Assembly (NCBI GenBank): GCA_019634795.1
Contig: JAHCAR010000014.1
Location: forward strand, 43,586 to 107,585
Reading direction: 5' to 3'
DNA length: 64,000 nt
Source: Dokdonella sp.
Lineage (GTDB): Bacteria > Pseudomonadota > Gammaproteobacteria > Xanthomonadales > Rhodanobacteraceae
The notes below the pieces were generated by a model that saw only the letters and a program-made list of their open reading frames with translations, was not told the DNA's origin and searched no databases. Made by a program: the position numbers and the translations under genes. Of the stretch, positions 41,918-50,710 are shown in pieces; positions within the stretch are counted from its first letter, which is position 1, and each line of letters opens with the position of its first letter.

Positions 41918-42412
41918 ATGACGCCGGATGTGCTGGCCGTGCCCGAGATGTACCGGAACTGGGGGGCGAATCTCACCGTGGTCGCGGCGACGATTGCCGC
42001 CGTGGTCGCCGCGGTGCTGGTCCACTACGAGGGCCTCGGCCTGCTCTCGGCCCGGCTTGCCCGGCGCCAGCGCCAACGTCGGCGCAAGGTGCTGGTCGGC
42101 ATCGCCGGCATCCTCGTCCTGCACGTTGTCGAGATCTGGATTTTCGGCGTTGCCTGCTGGTTGCTGATGTTCTGGCCGGCCTGCGGGCATATCGCCGGCT
42201 ATTCGCCGCTGCATCTGCTCGATGCCGTCTATTTCTCGGCCATAACATTCTCGACCGTGGGCTTCGGCGATCTCGCGCCGGTCGGGCCATTGCGCTTCCT
42301 TATCGGCACCGAGTCGCTGGCCGGCTTCGTCCTGATCACCTGGTCGGCCTCGTTCACCTATCTCGAGATGGAGCAGTTCTGGCGCAGGGACGGACGAGGC
42401 GAGCGATCTTGA
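41918..42412 (+). CDS. Potassium channel family protein (ion channel, PF07885)
   Basis: The 164-residue protein has TM1 (about 17-36), a basic loop (ARLARRQRQRRRK), TM2 (about 60-86), a pore helix and selectivity filter STVGFGDL (113-118 = TVGFGD), and TM3 (about 128-147). TVGFGD is the K+ filter signature. The short cytoplasmic tail carries no regulatory RCK or cNMP domain. It is therefore a small, possibly unregulated two-pore-helix channel. The gene is alone; the next gene starts 84 bp later. Confidence 0.82.
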   Translation: MTPDVLAVPEMYRNWGANLTVVAATIAAVVAAVLVHYEGLGLLSARLARRQRQRRRKVLVGIAGILVLHVVEIWIFGVACWLLMFWPACGHIAGYSPLHLLDAVYFSAITFSTVGFGDLAPVGPLRFLIGTESLAGFVLITWSASFTYLEMEQFWRRDGRGERS

Positions 42413-42496
42413 GGGCTGATCGCGTCGAGATTTGCGCAACGTCGCGGCCTGCCGTTCGGAGCGGTCGCGAGGCCACATCCATGGGCGGCCGATAAG

Positions 42497-43816
42497 ATGC
42501 CTGCGCCGGGTCCGACCACGCCGAACCTGAAAACAGGCCAGCGTCTGCGCTCGATCTTCAGCGGCGCGCTCGGCAACCTGGTCGAATGGTACGACTGGTA
42601 CGTCTACGCGGCGTTCTCGCTGTACTTCGCCAAGGCCTTCTTCCCGCAGGGCGATCGCACCGCGCAGTTGCTCAACACCGCAGCGGTGTTCGCGGTCGGC
42701 TTCCTGATGCGCCCGGTCGGCGGCTGGGTCATGGGCCTGTGGGCCGATCGCCATGGCCGCAAGTCGGCCCTGATGGCCTCGGTGACCCTGATGTGCGCCG
42801 GCTCGCTGCTGATCGCCGCGACCCCGGGCTATGCCGCGATCGGCATCGCCGCGCCGGTCCTGCTGATCGTCGCGCGGCTGCTGCAGGGACTCAGTGTCGG
42901 CGGCGAGTACGGCACCTCGGCGACCTATCTGAGCGAGATGGCGACGCGCGAACACCGTGGTTTCTGGTCGAGCTTCCAGTACGTGACCCTGATCCTCGGC
43001 CAGCTGCTGGCCCTGGCCGTGCTGATCGCCCTGCAATGGACCCTGAGTCCCGACCAGCTCGACCAGTGGGGCTGGCGCATTCCGTTCCTGATCGGTGCGC
43101 TGTGCGCGGTGACCACACTTTATCTCAGGCGCAGCATGGCCGAGACCGAGGCCTTCGTGCGCTCGCACGAGGGGCCACGCCCGGCGCGTTCCTCGCTGCG
43201 CGTCCTCCTCGATCATCCGCGCGCGATCCTGATCGTGATCGGCCTGACCCTCGGCGGGACGGTCGCGTTCTATACCTACACCACCTACATGCTGAAGTTC
43301 CTCGTCAACTCGGTCGGCATGAGCCGGCCGACCGCGAGCCTGGTTTCGGCCTCGACCCTGATCCTCTACATGCTGCTGCAGCCGCTGGTCGGCGCCCTGT
43401 CGGACCGCATCGGCCGTCGCCCGATCCTGATCGCCTTCGGTGTCCTTGGAACCACCCTGACCGTGCCGATCCTGTCGCAGCTCGGCGCCGTGTCGACACC
43501 GCAGCAGGCGTTTGCCCTGATCATGCTGGCTCTGCTCATCGTCTCGGGCTATACGGCGATCAACGCCGTGGTCAAGGCCGAATTGTTTCCGGTCGAGATC
43601 CGCGCGCTCGGCGTTGGGCTGCCGTATGCGCTGACCGTGTCGATCTTCGGTGGCACGGCCGAATACGTGGCCCTGTGGTTCAAGAGCATCGGCCACGAAC
43701 AGGGCTTCTACTGGTACGTGACCGGCTGCATCGCGATCTCGCTGCTGGTCTACCTGGCCATGCCCGATACGCGCAGGGTTTCGCTGATCGACCGCGATCC
43801 CGAGCGGCCGCGCTGA
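42497..43816 (+). CDS. kgtP: MHS-type MFS transporter, alpha-ketoglutarate permease-like
   Basis: The 439-residue carrier is close in length and sequence to KgtP: SGALGNLVEWYDWYVYAAFSLYF at TM1, MGLWADRHGRKSALM, LLQGLSVGGEYGTSATYLSEM, RSMAETEAF and YTTYMLKFLVNSVGM. The symbol is a best match rather than proven; the substrate could be another dicarboxylate. Twelve helices are predicted. It is a different MHS protein from that at 29467. A 168 bp gap separates it from pilU. Confidence 0.82.
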   Translation: MPAPGPTTPNLKTGQRLRSIFSGALGNLVEWYDWYVYAAFSLYFAKAFFPQGDRTAQLLNTAAVFAVGFLMRPVGGWVMGLWADRHGRKSALMASVTLMCAGSLLIAATPGYAAIGIAAPVLLIVARLLQGLSVGGEYGTSATYLSEMATREHRGFWSSFQYVTLILGQLLALAVLIALQWTLSPDQLDQWGWRIPFLIGALCAVTTLYLRRSMAETEAFVRSHEGPRPARSSLRVLLDHPRAILIVIGLTLGGTVAFYTYTTYMLKFLVNSVGMSRPTASLVSASTLILYMLLQPLVGALSDRIGRRPILIAFGVLGTTLTVPILSQLGAVSTPQQAFALIMLALLIVSGYTAINAVVKAELFPVEIRALGVGLPYALTVSIFGGTAEYVALWFKSIGHEQGFYWYVTGCIAISLLVYLAMPDTRRVSLIDRDPERPR

Positions 43817-43984
43817 AGGACCCGATCGCGGCCCCGGCCCCTCGTCGTGGGCGCCTGGCCCGCGTTCCGCGGCTCGGCAGGCCGTCGCCGCAGGGCCCCG
43901 ACGTGCGCCCGGTCGCAGCCAAGCGCTTTGCGAGCGGTGTAAGATGCCCGCAAATCCGGGTTATCCCGGCGCAGGGAGACGGTC

Positions 43985-45115
43985 ATGAGCAGCGTCGATT
44001 TCACCTCTTTCCTCAAGCTGATGGTGCACAAGAAGGCCTCCGACCTGTTCATCACGGCCGGCGTCGCGCCGTCGATGAAGGTCCACGGCCGCATTTCGCC
44101 GATCACGCAGAATGCGCTGACCCCGCAGCAGGCCCGCGACATGGTGCTCAACGTGATGACGCCGTCGCAGCGCGAGGAGTTCGAGAAGACCCACGAGTGC
44201 CAGTTCGCGATCGCGGTGACCGGGGTCGGCCGTTTCCGTGTTTCCTGCTTCTACCAGCGCAACTGCGTCGGCATGGTCCTGCGCCGCATCGAGACGCGCA
44301 TCCCGACCTGCGACGAACTGAACCTGCCGCCGATCATCAAGACCCTGGCGATGACCAAGCGCGGCATCATCATCTTCGTCGGCGCCACCGGTACCGGTAA
44401 ATCGACCTCGCTGGCGGCCATGCTCGGCTACCGCAACCTCAACTCGACCGGCCACATCATCACGATCGAGGACCCGATCGAATACGTGCACAAGCACGAG
44501 GGCTGCATCATCACCCAGCGCGAGCTCGGCATCGACACCGATTCCTGGGAGAACGCGCTGAAGAACACCCTGCGCCAGGCGCCGGACGTGATCATGATCG
44601 GCGAGGTGCGCGCCCGCGAGACGATGGAGCACGCGATCAACTTCTCGGAAACCGGCCATCTGTGCCTGTGCACGCTGCACGCGAACAACGCCAACCAGGC
44701 GATGGACCGCATCATCCACTTCTTCGCCGAGGACCGCCGCTCACAGCTGTTCATGGACCTGTCGCTGAACCTCAAGGGCGTGGTCGCGCAGCAGCTCATT
44801 CCGACCCCGGACGGCAAGTCGCGCCGGGTCGCCATCGAGGTGCTGCTCGGCACGCCGCTGGTCCAGGACTACATCCGCCAGGGCGACATCCACAAGCTCA
44901 AGGACGTCATGAAGGAGTCGACCAACCTCGGCATGAAGACCTTCGACCAGAGCCTGTTCGAGCTCTACCAGGCCGGCGAGATCTCCTACGAGGATGCCCT
45001 GCGCCACGCCGACTCGACCAACGAGGTCCGTCTCAAGATCAAGCTCGCCCAGGGCGGCGATGCGCACACGCTGTCGCAGGGCCTGGACGGTGTGGAGCTG
45101 ATCGAGACGCAATGA
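43985..45115 (+). CDS. pilU: Type IV pilus retraction ATPase PilU
   Basis: The 376-residue hexameric ATPase has an N-terminal PAS-like domain (KKASDLFITAGVAPSMKVHG), the Walker A motif GATGTGKSTSLAAM (residues about 133-146), the Asp box TIEDPIEYVHKHEGC, Walker B region DVIMIGEVRARETMEHA and the His box HLCLCTLHANNANQAM. The TAGVAPSMKV and LAQGG... C-terminal extension place it with PilU rather than PilT. GGGAGA lies 7 bp before the ATG, and TAAGAT (43940-43945) could be the -10. No pilT is adjacent, although pilT-pilU pairs are the rule. PilU needs PilT for retraction in known systems. Confidence 0.95.
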   Translation: MSSVDFTSFLKLMVHKKASDLFITAGVAPSMKVHGRISPITQNALTPQQARDMVLNVMTPSQREEFEKTHECQFAIAVTGVGRFRVSCFYQRNCVGMVLRRIETRIPTCDELNLPPIIKTLAMTKRGIIIFVGATGTGKSTSLAAMLGYRNLNSTGHIITIEDPIEYVHKHEGCIITQRELGIDTDSWENALKNTLRQAPDVIMIGEVRARETMEHAINFSETGHLCLCTLHANNANQAMDRIIHFFAEDRRSQLFMDLSLNLKGVVAQQLIPTPDGKSRRVAIEVLLGTPLVQDYIRQGDIHKLKDVMKESTNLGMKTFDQSLFELYQAGEISYEDALRHADSTNEVRLKIKLAQGGDAHTLSQGLDGVELIETQ

Positions 45116-45146
45116 CGCGCGCGTCCGCGTCGCGGCGCGCCGCCTG

Positions 45147-45929
45147 ATGTCCGGCGAAACGGAAAATGCGCAACTCGAGCAGTTGCGCAGGGTCTGGGCC
45201 GTGCTCGGCCGCGAGGACCCGCTATGGGCGGTCCTCTCGCGTGCCGACAAGCGCGGCGGTCGCTGGGATGTCGCGGAGTTCCTGGCCACCGGCCGCAGCG
45301 AAATCGAAGGCCAGCTTGCCCTGCTGGCCGGTTGGGAGCTGCCGCGCCAACGGCGCCGTGCGCTCGATTTCGGCTGTGGCGCCGGTCGCCTGACGCGCGC
45401 GCTCGCCACGCACTTCGGCGAGGCCATCGGCATCGACGTTTCACCGAGCATGATCGCCAAGGCGCGCAGCCTGAACGCCGACCTCGGCAACCTGCGCTTC
45501 ATCGAGAACCGCGCCGCGCGGCTCGAGGCCATCGCCGACGGCAGCATCGACCTGGTCTATTCGTGCATGACCCTGCAGCATATTCCGGCCGGGCTGGCGC
45601 TGGGCTATGTCGCCGAGTTCCTGCGCGTGCTCGCGCCGGGCGGCGTGGCCGCCTTCCAGTTCGTCGTCGGCACCGACCGCAGCTGGCGCGGACGCCTGTT
45701 TGCGCTGTTGCCGAATCGCTGGCTCAATCCGTTGCGGCGCCTCGCCTGGCGCCGCCAGGCGGTGTTCGAGATGCATGTGCTGGAGGAGCCGCGCCTGCGC
45801 GAATTGCTGGTGCGGGATGCCGGTTTGCGCCTGCTCGCCGCGATCGACGACGATGCCGCCGGAGCAGGCTGGGCGAGCCGGCGCTGGTACCTCACCCGCG
45901 AGGACACCGCGGAAAACCGCGCCGGCTGA
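45147..45929 (+). CDS. Class I SAM-dependent methyltransferase
   Basis: The 260-residue protein has a Rossmann fold: motif I RALDFGCGAGRLTRAL (about 70-85), motif II GIDVSPSMIAKAR, and the DLVYSCMTLQHIPAG post-I strand. The C-terminal third has a basic RRLAWRRQAVFEMHVLEEPRLREL block. The target is not predictable. It starts 31 bp after pilU. Its TGA stop codon abuts the pyrB stop on the other strand with no gap (TGATCA). Confidence 0.85.
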   Translation: MSGETENAQLEQLRRVWAVLGREDPLWAVLSRADKRGGRWDVAEFLATGRSEIEGQLALLAGWELPRQRRRALDFGCGAGRLTRALATHFGEAIGIDVSPSMIAKARSLNADLGNLRFIENRAARLEAIADGSIDLVYSCMTLQHIPAGLALGYVAEFLRVLAPGGVAAFQFVVGTDRSWRGRLFALLPNRWLNPLRRLAWRRQAVFEMHVLEEPRLRELLVRDAGLRLLAAIDDDAAGAGWASRRWYLTREDTAENRAG

Positions 45930-46877
45930 TCAGTCGATGCCGAGCAGGGTCGTCAGGGCGGCCATGCGCACCGGCACGCCATTAGCGACTTGGGCCAGGA
46001 TCATCGACTGCGGGCCGTCGGCGACTGCCGAGTCGATCTCGACGCCGCGGTTCATCGGCCCCGGGTGCATCACCAGCGCATGCTTCGCGGCCCGGGCGAG
46101 GCGCTGCGGAGTCAGGCCGAAGCGCGCAAAGTAATCGGCTTCGTCACCGATCAGGGCCTCGCTCATGCGCTCGCGCTGCAGGCGCAGCATGATCAGCACG
46201 TCGCTGCCGGCGACCGCTTCGTCGAAATCCTCGAGGATCCGGCAATCGGCGAACGCCCCGGCATCGGGAAGCAACGCGGCCGGGCCGCACAGCCGGATCT
46301 CCCTGGCCCCGAGCGCGCGCAGCATGTGCAGATCGGAGCGTGCCACCCGCGAATGCCGGATGTCGCCGCAGATAGTCACCGTGAGTAGGCCGAAGTCGGC
46401 ATGGCGATCGCGGATGGTCAGGGCATCGAGCAGGCCCTGGGTCGGATGCGCATGGTTGCCATCGCCGGCGTTGAGGATCGCCGCCCGTTTCGCGAAGCCG
46501 GCGAGCCGCTCGGGCATGCCGTTCTCGCGATGGCGCACGATGAAGGCGTCGGCCTGCATCGCCTCGAGCGTGGCGAGGGTGTCCTCCAGCGATTCGCCCT
46601 TGCTGGTCGAGGACGAGGCGATGTCGAAATTGAGCACCGTGGCGCCGAGCCGGCGCGCGGCCAACTCGAAACTCGAACGGGTGCGCGTCGAGGTCTCGAA
46701 GAACAGGTTGACGACGGTGCGACCGGCCAGCAGCTGCGGCCCCTGCGCGTCGATGGCGAAGGCATCGCGCAATTCGGCCGCACGGTCGAGCAGGGCGTTG
46801 ATGCGCTCGCGGCCGAGGCCCTCGAGCGTGATCAGGTGGCGCAGGCGGCCATTTGCGTCGATCTGCAGGCTGTTCAT
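45930..46877 (-). CDS. pyrB: Aspartate carbamoyltransferase catalytic subunit
   Basis: The 315-residue enzyme makes N-carbamoyl-aspartate, the committed step of pyrimidine synthesis. The carbamoyl-phosphate site is FFETSTRTRSSFE (residues about 59-71). Further motifs are SSTSKGESLEDT, HPTQGLLDALTI and the C-terminal VMHPGPMNRGVEI. Its ATG overlaps the yqgF stop by 4 bp (ATGA), showing coupling. No pyrR lies upstream and no pyrC-like gene follows, unlike the Pseudomonas operon, where PyrB needs a PyrC-like partner. The open frame extends upstream inside yqgF to 47165; this was discarded. Confidence 0.95.
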   Translation of the reverse strand: MNSLQIDANGRLRHLITLEGLGRERINALLDRAAELRDAFAIDAQGPQLLAGRTVVNLFFETSTRTRSSFELAARRLGATVLNFDIASSSTSKGESLEDTLATLEAMQADAFIVRHRENGMPERLAGFAKRAAILNAGDGNHAHPTQGLLDALTIRDRHADFGLLTVTICGDIRHSRVARSDLHMLRALGAREIRLCGPAALLPDAGAFADCRILEDFDEAVAGSDVLIMLRLQRERMSEALIGDEADYFARFGLTPQRLARAAKHALVMHPGPMNRGVEIDSAVADGPQSMILAQVANGVPVRMAALTTLLGID

Positions 46878-47332
46878 GGCGCGGTGGATTCGTTGCGGGG
46901 GCTGGAGAACCAGGATTCGAGGATGATCTGCGCGGCCAGCGCATCGATGTCGGCGCCGTGCTTGCGCTTGGCCGAGCCTTGCGCGCGTTGCGCGGCGAAA
47001 CGGCGCGCGGCTTCCTTCGAAGTGAAGCGCTCGTCGGACTCGTGCACCGTGCGCGCATAGCGCTTGCCGAGCTGTTCGCCGAAGGCGCGCGCGTGGCCGG
47101 TCATTTCCTGTTCGCTGCCATCGAGGGCCAACGGCAGGCCGACGACGAAGGCGACCGGTTGCCATTCCCTGACCAGGCCGTCGATCCGGTTCCAGTCGAC
47201 CTTGCCGTGATGGACGTTGACCGTGGCCAGGGCGCGCGCGGTGCCGGTCAGCGGATGGCCGATGGCGACGCCGAGCATGCGCGTACCGACATCGAAGGCC
47301 AGCACGTAGCCGGCGGAATCGGTCAGGCTCAT
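46874..47332 (-). CDS. yqgF: Putative pre-16S rRNA nuclease YqgF (RuvX)
   Basis: The 152-residue RNase H-fold protein has the N-terminal catalytic Asp in LAFDVGTRMLGVAIG, the middle Glu in VVGLPLALDGSEQEMT and a C-terminal Asp in HGADIDALAAQIIL. The DERFTSKEAARR motif is also typical. It is proposed to process the 5' end of 16S rRNA. It lies 12 bp after yqgE and overlaps pyrB by 4 bp. Confidence 0.95.
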   Translation of the reverse strand: MSLTDSAGYVLAFDVGTRMLGVAIGHPLTGTARALATVNVHHGKVDWNRIDGLVREWQPVAFVVGLPLALDGSEQEMTGHARAFGEQLGKRYARTVHESDERFTSKEAARRFAAQRAQGSAKRKHGADIDALAAQIILESWFSSPRNESTAP

Positions 47333-47344
47333 CGCGGAACCGGC

Positions 47345-47908
47345 TCAGGCATTGCCGGCATACGGCGAGATCTGCTCGAGATTGACGCCGACCAGGGCGG
47401 CGGACGCCCGCCAGCGTTCGTCGAGCGGGGTGTGGAACAGGATCGCATTGTCGACCGGCGCGGTCAGCCAGGCGTTCTCGCGCATCTCGTGCTCGATCTG
47501 GCCCGGGCTCCAGCCCGAATACCCGAGCGCGACGATCGCGTTCTGCGGGCCATTGCCGGCAGCGATCGCGGCAAGAATGTCGCGCGAGGTGGTGACGCTG
47601 ATCAGGTCGGAGATGCGGAACGAGGAATCCCAGCCGCCATGCGGCGTATGCAGGACGAAGCCGCGCTCGGGCTGGACCGGCCCGCCGACCAGGACCGGCG
47701 AGTCGATCACGTCGGGCAGGTCCGAGCGCAGGTTCATCTGGGCCAGCACGTCGCCGAGCCGGTAATCGGACAGGCGGTTGATCATGATGCCCATCGCGCC
47801 ATCCTCGCCGTGCTGGCAGACCAGGGCCACGCCGCGCGCGAAATTCGGGTCGCGCAGGCCGGGCATGGCGATCAGCAGCTGGTTGGACAGGGTCGAGGTC
47901 TCATGCAT
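47345..47908 (-). CDS. yqgE: YqgE/AlgH family protein
   Basis: The 187-residue product starts MHETSTLSNQLLIAMPGLRDPNF and has the DUF179 motifs VALVCQHGEDGAMGIMINR, VLVGGPVQPERGFVLH and ALGYSGWSPGQIEHEM. The molecular function is not known; the group is linked to alginate regulation in Pseudomonas (AlgH). ATG 47908 gives the family length; a ten-residue longer form is possible. It is on the minus strand upstream of yqgF in the usual order. Confidence 0.94.
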   Translation of the reverse strand: MHETSTLSNQLLIAMPGLRDPNFARGVALVCQHGEDGAMGIMINRLSDYRLGDVLAQMNLRSDLPDVIDSPVLVGGPVQPERGFVLHTPHGGWDSSFRISDLISVTTSRDILAAIAAGNGPQNAIVALGYSGWSPGQIEHEMRENAWLTAPVDNAILFHTPLDERWRASAALVGVNLEQISPYAGNA

Positions 47909-47953
47909 GGCGCCATTGTACGGCGCGCCGGCTCCCACAGACCATGAATGCGC

Positions 47954-48403
47954 TCAGGATCGCTTTCGCGAGGCCTGGTAGCGCCGGATCGTCTGCTCGA
48001 CCGGGCTCGCCCCGATCAGCCGGGCCACGGCCTCGTCGAACAGGTCTTCGCGGCGCTTGAAGCGCAGGCAACTCTTGCCCATGTCCAGCTTGCGTCCGGC
48101 CTTGGCATACGCGGCGCGCAGCGTTTCGTCGGCGCTGGCGTCCATGCTGTCGCAGGCGAGGTAGAGGGCGTAGTTGTTCTTCTGCGCGGCGAGGGCGACA
48201 TAGCTCAGGGGCTGGCCGTTGTGGGTGTCCGCCAGGCGTGCCAGCGGCACGACCCAGGCGATCATGCCGTAGGCCATGGTTTCGACGTAGCCCGGTGGCA
48301 GGCTGGCGTTGACCAGGTCCCTGACGCTGGCAACGACTTCGCGCCGCTCGGGCGGCAGTTCTTCCAGATAGGCTACGACGCTGGAGGCCTTGCTGCTGAC
48401 CAT
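47954..48403 (-). CDS. DUF1801 family protein
   Basis: The 149-residue cytoplasmic protein matches DUF1801: SVVAYLEELPPERREVVASVRDLVN, YGMIAWVVPL, ALAAQKNNYALYLA and MGKSCLRFKRREDL. The family has an unsettled role; it is distant from frataxin-like folds. A strong Shine-Dalgarno (AAGGAGGAG) precedes the ATG. It sits 12 bp after tonB and 45 bp before yqgE on the same strand. In Pseudomonas tonB3 and yqgE are adjacent, so this gene is an insertion into the conserved order. Confidence 0.82.
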   Translation of the reverse strand: MVSSKASSVVAYLEELPPERREVVASVRDLVNASLPPGYVETMAYGMIAWVVPLARLADTHNGQPLSYVALAAQKNNYALYLACDSMDASADETLRAAYAKAGRKLDMGKSCLRFKRREDLFDEAVARLIGASPVEQTIRRYQASRKRS

Positions 48404-48415
48404 GGCTCCTCCTTA

Positions 48416-49282
48416 CTACCGATTGCGCAGGATATTACCCTCGAGGAACTGCCAGGTGCGCGTGATGTAGAGCTCGTCGACGACGTCGCCCTTGGTCGGC
48501 AGCGGATTGAACGGCGTGGCCAGGTTGACGATGCGGATGGCTGCGTCGTCGAGAATCTTGTGGCCGCTCGGCTGGATGATGTCGATGCTCTTGACCGTAC
48601 CGTCCTTGTTCAGGCCGACGGTCAGGACCAGTTGCCCGTGCAGCTCCTGCCGGCGCGCCTCGTCGGGATAGTTGAGGTTGCCGATGCGCTCGATGCGGGC
48701 GACCCAGGCGGCCATGTAGCTCGCATACGCGTACTCCTTGGTGTTCGCCGAGATGTACTTGCGCTTCGGGCGCTTCGCGTATTGCTCGGTTTCACGCTGG
48801 ATTTCCTGGGCCAGGCGAGCCATCTCGAGCTTTCGCTCGATGATCTCGCGCTCGCTGGGGGCCTGCAGGTCGGGTGTATCGGGGGTTTCCCGGGCCGTCT
48901 CGACGCTGCGATCGGCACGTCGGGTGGTCAGCAGTTCGCGCTCGGTCGGGGCGGTCGGTCGCGGCGCTCCATTTTCGGTCGGGCGCGGCGCAATGCCGGG
49001 AATCGGCTTCGGCACCGGGCTCGAGAGCGGATCGGTCGGACGCCGGGCCTTTTCGCTGTCGCCGCCGCCGGTGTTGCTGGCCTGGGCGAGAAAGTCGGCC
49101 TTGTCCGGGGCCTGGCCACTGGCCGACTGGACGAGGATCACGTCGAGCGAGGGCAGCGAAGGGGCCGGCTTGGCCACGCTGAAGGTAATGCCGAGGGCGA
49201 GCACGGCGTGTGCGATCAGGGAAAAGAGCAGGGTCACGCCAAAGCGGTCGGCGGCACTGCTGGATGGAGTACTGGCGCTCAC
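48416..49282 (-). CDS. tonB: TonB family protein (energy transducer)
   Basis: The 288-residue protein has an N-terminal membrane anchor (TLLFSLIAHAVLALGITFSV, about 13-32), a Pro/Ser/Arg-rich periplasmic spacer, a charged helix (EREIIERKLEMARLAQEIQRETE) and a C-terminal TonB domain. That domain has YMAAWVARIERIGNLNYPDEA, GQLVLTVGLNKDGTVKSIDI and AAIRIVNLATPFNPLP. The GTG start at 49282 is preferred; a TTG at 49324 gives a longer basic N-terminus. It occupies the TonB3 position next to gshB and the pil genes. In P. aeruginosa tonB3 is needed for twitching. It may also energise the receptor at 33183. Confidence 0.88.
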   Translation of the reverse strand: MSASTPSSSAADRFGVTLLFSLIAHAVLALGITFSVAKPAPSLPSLDVILVQSASGQAPDKADFLAQASNTGGGDSEKARRPTDPLSSPVPKPIPGIAPRPTENGAPRPTAPTERELLTTRRADRSVETARETPDTPDLQAPSEREIIERKLEMARLAQEIQRETEQYAKRPKRKYISANTKEYAYASYMAAWVARIERIGNLNYPDEARRQELHGQLVLTVGLNKDGTVKSIDIIQPSGHKILDDAAIRIVNLATPFNPLPTKGDVVDELYITRTWQFLEGNILRNR

Positions 49283-49414
49283 GATCGCCCGGACTAGCCG
49301 CGAAGTCGCGCGCCGAGCGCGCAAGCCATCGGATTCACGCGGCCGTTCAGGGGCGGGCGGATTGCGAGCCCTCTCGGCGAAATGGCCGAAGGCCGGGCGG
49401 GTTCAGGGCGCATG

Positions 49415-50389
49415 TCAGCGCGCGTGTACTTCATGGACAGCATTCTTCAGGCGGGATTCGATGACGTCGAACAGTTGACCGGCAATATTAAGCCCGAACT
49501 GGGCATCGAGCTCACGCAGGCAGGTCGGCGAGGTCACGTTGACTTCGGTCAGCCAGTCGCCGATCACGTCGAGACCGACGAACAGCATGCCGCGGCGTTT
49601 GAGTTCGGGCCCGACTTCGGCGGCGATCCAGCGGTCGCGCTCGCTCAGCGGCACGCCGACACCCTTGCCGCCGGCGGCGAGGTTGCCGCGGAATTCATCG
49701 CCCTGCGGCACGCGCGCCAGCGCGTACGGAACCGGTTCGCCGTCGATCATCAGGATGCGCTTGTCGCCGCTGCTGATTTCCGGAATGAATTTCTGTGCCA
49801 TGGCGAAACAGCGGCCATTGGCGGTCAGGGTCTCGAGGATCACGTTGAGGTTCGGATCGCCGTGACCGGACAGGAAGATGCTGCGGCCGCCCATGCCGTC
49901 GAGCGGCTTGAGCACGACGCGGCCGTGCTCGGCGGCGAAGCGCTTCAGTTCGGCCGGCTGGCGCGCGACCAGCGCCGGTGCGCAGCACTGCGGGAAATGC
50001 TGGGCGAACAGCTTTTCGTTGGCGTCGCGCAGGCCGCGCGGGTCGTTGACGACGAGCACCCCGGCATCCTGGGCCAGCTGCAGGACCTGGGTGTCGTAGA
50101 TGAACTGGTCATCGACCGGCGGATCCTTGCGCGCCAGGATGACGTCGAAATCGCGCAGGTCCTGCCAGGCCGCTTCGGCCAGGGAAAACCAGTCGCGGGC
50201 ATCGTCGCGCACCTGCAGGCGCGCCGCCCTGGCGTATGGAGTGCCATCGCGCAGGGCGAGGTCGCCCTGGGTCAGGTAGGAAATCTCGTATCCGCGCGCC
50301 TGCGCTTCGAGGAGCAGGGCAAACGTCGTATCCTTGGCGATCCTGATCTCGGCGATGGCGTCCATCAGGACAGCCAGTTTGCGGGCCAT
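49415..50389 (-). CDS. gshB: Glutathione synthetase
   Basis: The 324-residue ATP-grasp enzyme joins gamma-glutamylcysteine and glycine. Motifs: ARKDPPVDDQFIYDTQVL, NDPRGLRDANEKLF, VLKPLDGMGGRSIF (ATP-binding glycine-rich loop), QKFIPEISSGDKRIL, NLAAGGKGVGVPLSERD and EVNVTSPTCLRELDA. The length fits bacterial GshB (about 315-325). GGAGA lies 7-8 bp before the ATG. It is divergent from pilG across 321 bp. It is the first gene of the minus-strand run down to pyrB, though 132 bp separate it from tonB. Confidence 0.97.
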   Translation of the reverse strand: MARKLAVLMDAIAEIRIAKDTTFALLLEAQARGYEISYLTQGDLALRDGTPYARAARLQVRDDARDWFSLAEAAWQDLRDFDVILARKDPPVDDQFIYDTQVLQLAQDAGVLVVNDPRGLRDANEKLFAQHFPQCCAPALVARQPAELKRFAAEHGRVVLKPLDGMGGRSIFLSGHGDPNLNVILETLTANGRCFAMAQKFIPEISSGDKRILMIDGEPVPYALARVPQGDEFRGNLAAGGKGVGVPLSERDRWIAAEVGPELKRRGMLFVGLDVIGDWLTEVNVTSPTCLRELDAQFGLNIAGQLFDVIESRLKNAVHEVHAR

Positions 50390-50710
50390 GCGGCGTCTCC
50401 GGGGACTGTGCGATGTTGTGCGCCGGGTCGCGACGCAGATGCCGCGCTAGTTTACACTCCTCGTCGACGCGACCGGTCGGCTGCCTCATGGAATGGCGAA
50501 CAGGTTCCCAAGATTTTCTGGGGACTTACGCGCTAAACTTGACAGATTAGCTAAGAATTGGTTAAGAAGCAGCGACCAGTGGGAACTTGCGGAGCGATGC
50601 GCGACCTTCGAGGGCTTGCGCCGGGTTCGTCTCTTTCCTGAAAAGCGTCTCGGCCGGCACGGATCTTGCGTGCCTCATTATTCAGCACAGCGGTTGGGGG
50701 TCCTTAACAG
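50390..50710. promoter_or_regulatory. Divergent gshB / pilG promoter region
   Basis: This 321 bp gap holds the promoter of the pil-chp operon. TTGACA (50539-50544), a 17-bp spacer and TTAAGA (50562-50567) form a plausible sigma70 pair about 145 bp before pilG. The segment is AT-richer than its surroundings (CTTGACAGATTAGCTAAG). No gshB promoter was clear. No gene was found in it. Confidence 0.5.

Noticed and set aside
42586-44400. 604-codon plus-strand frame overlapping kgtP and pilU in another phase
   Set aside because: It crosses two well-supported genes and the gap between them. Composition is Arg/Pro/Asp-rich with no domain.
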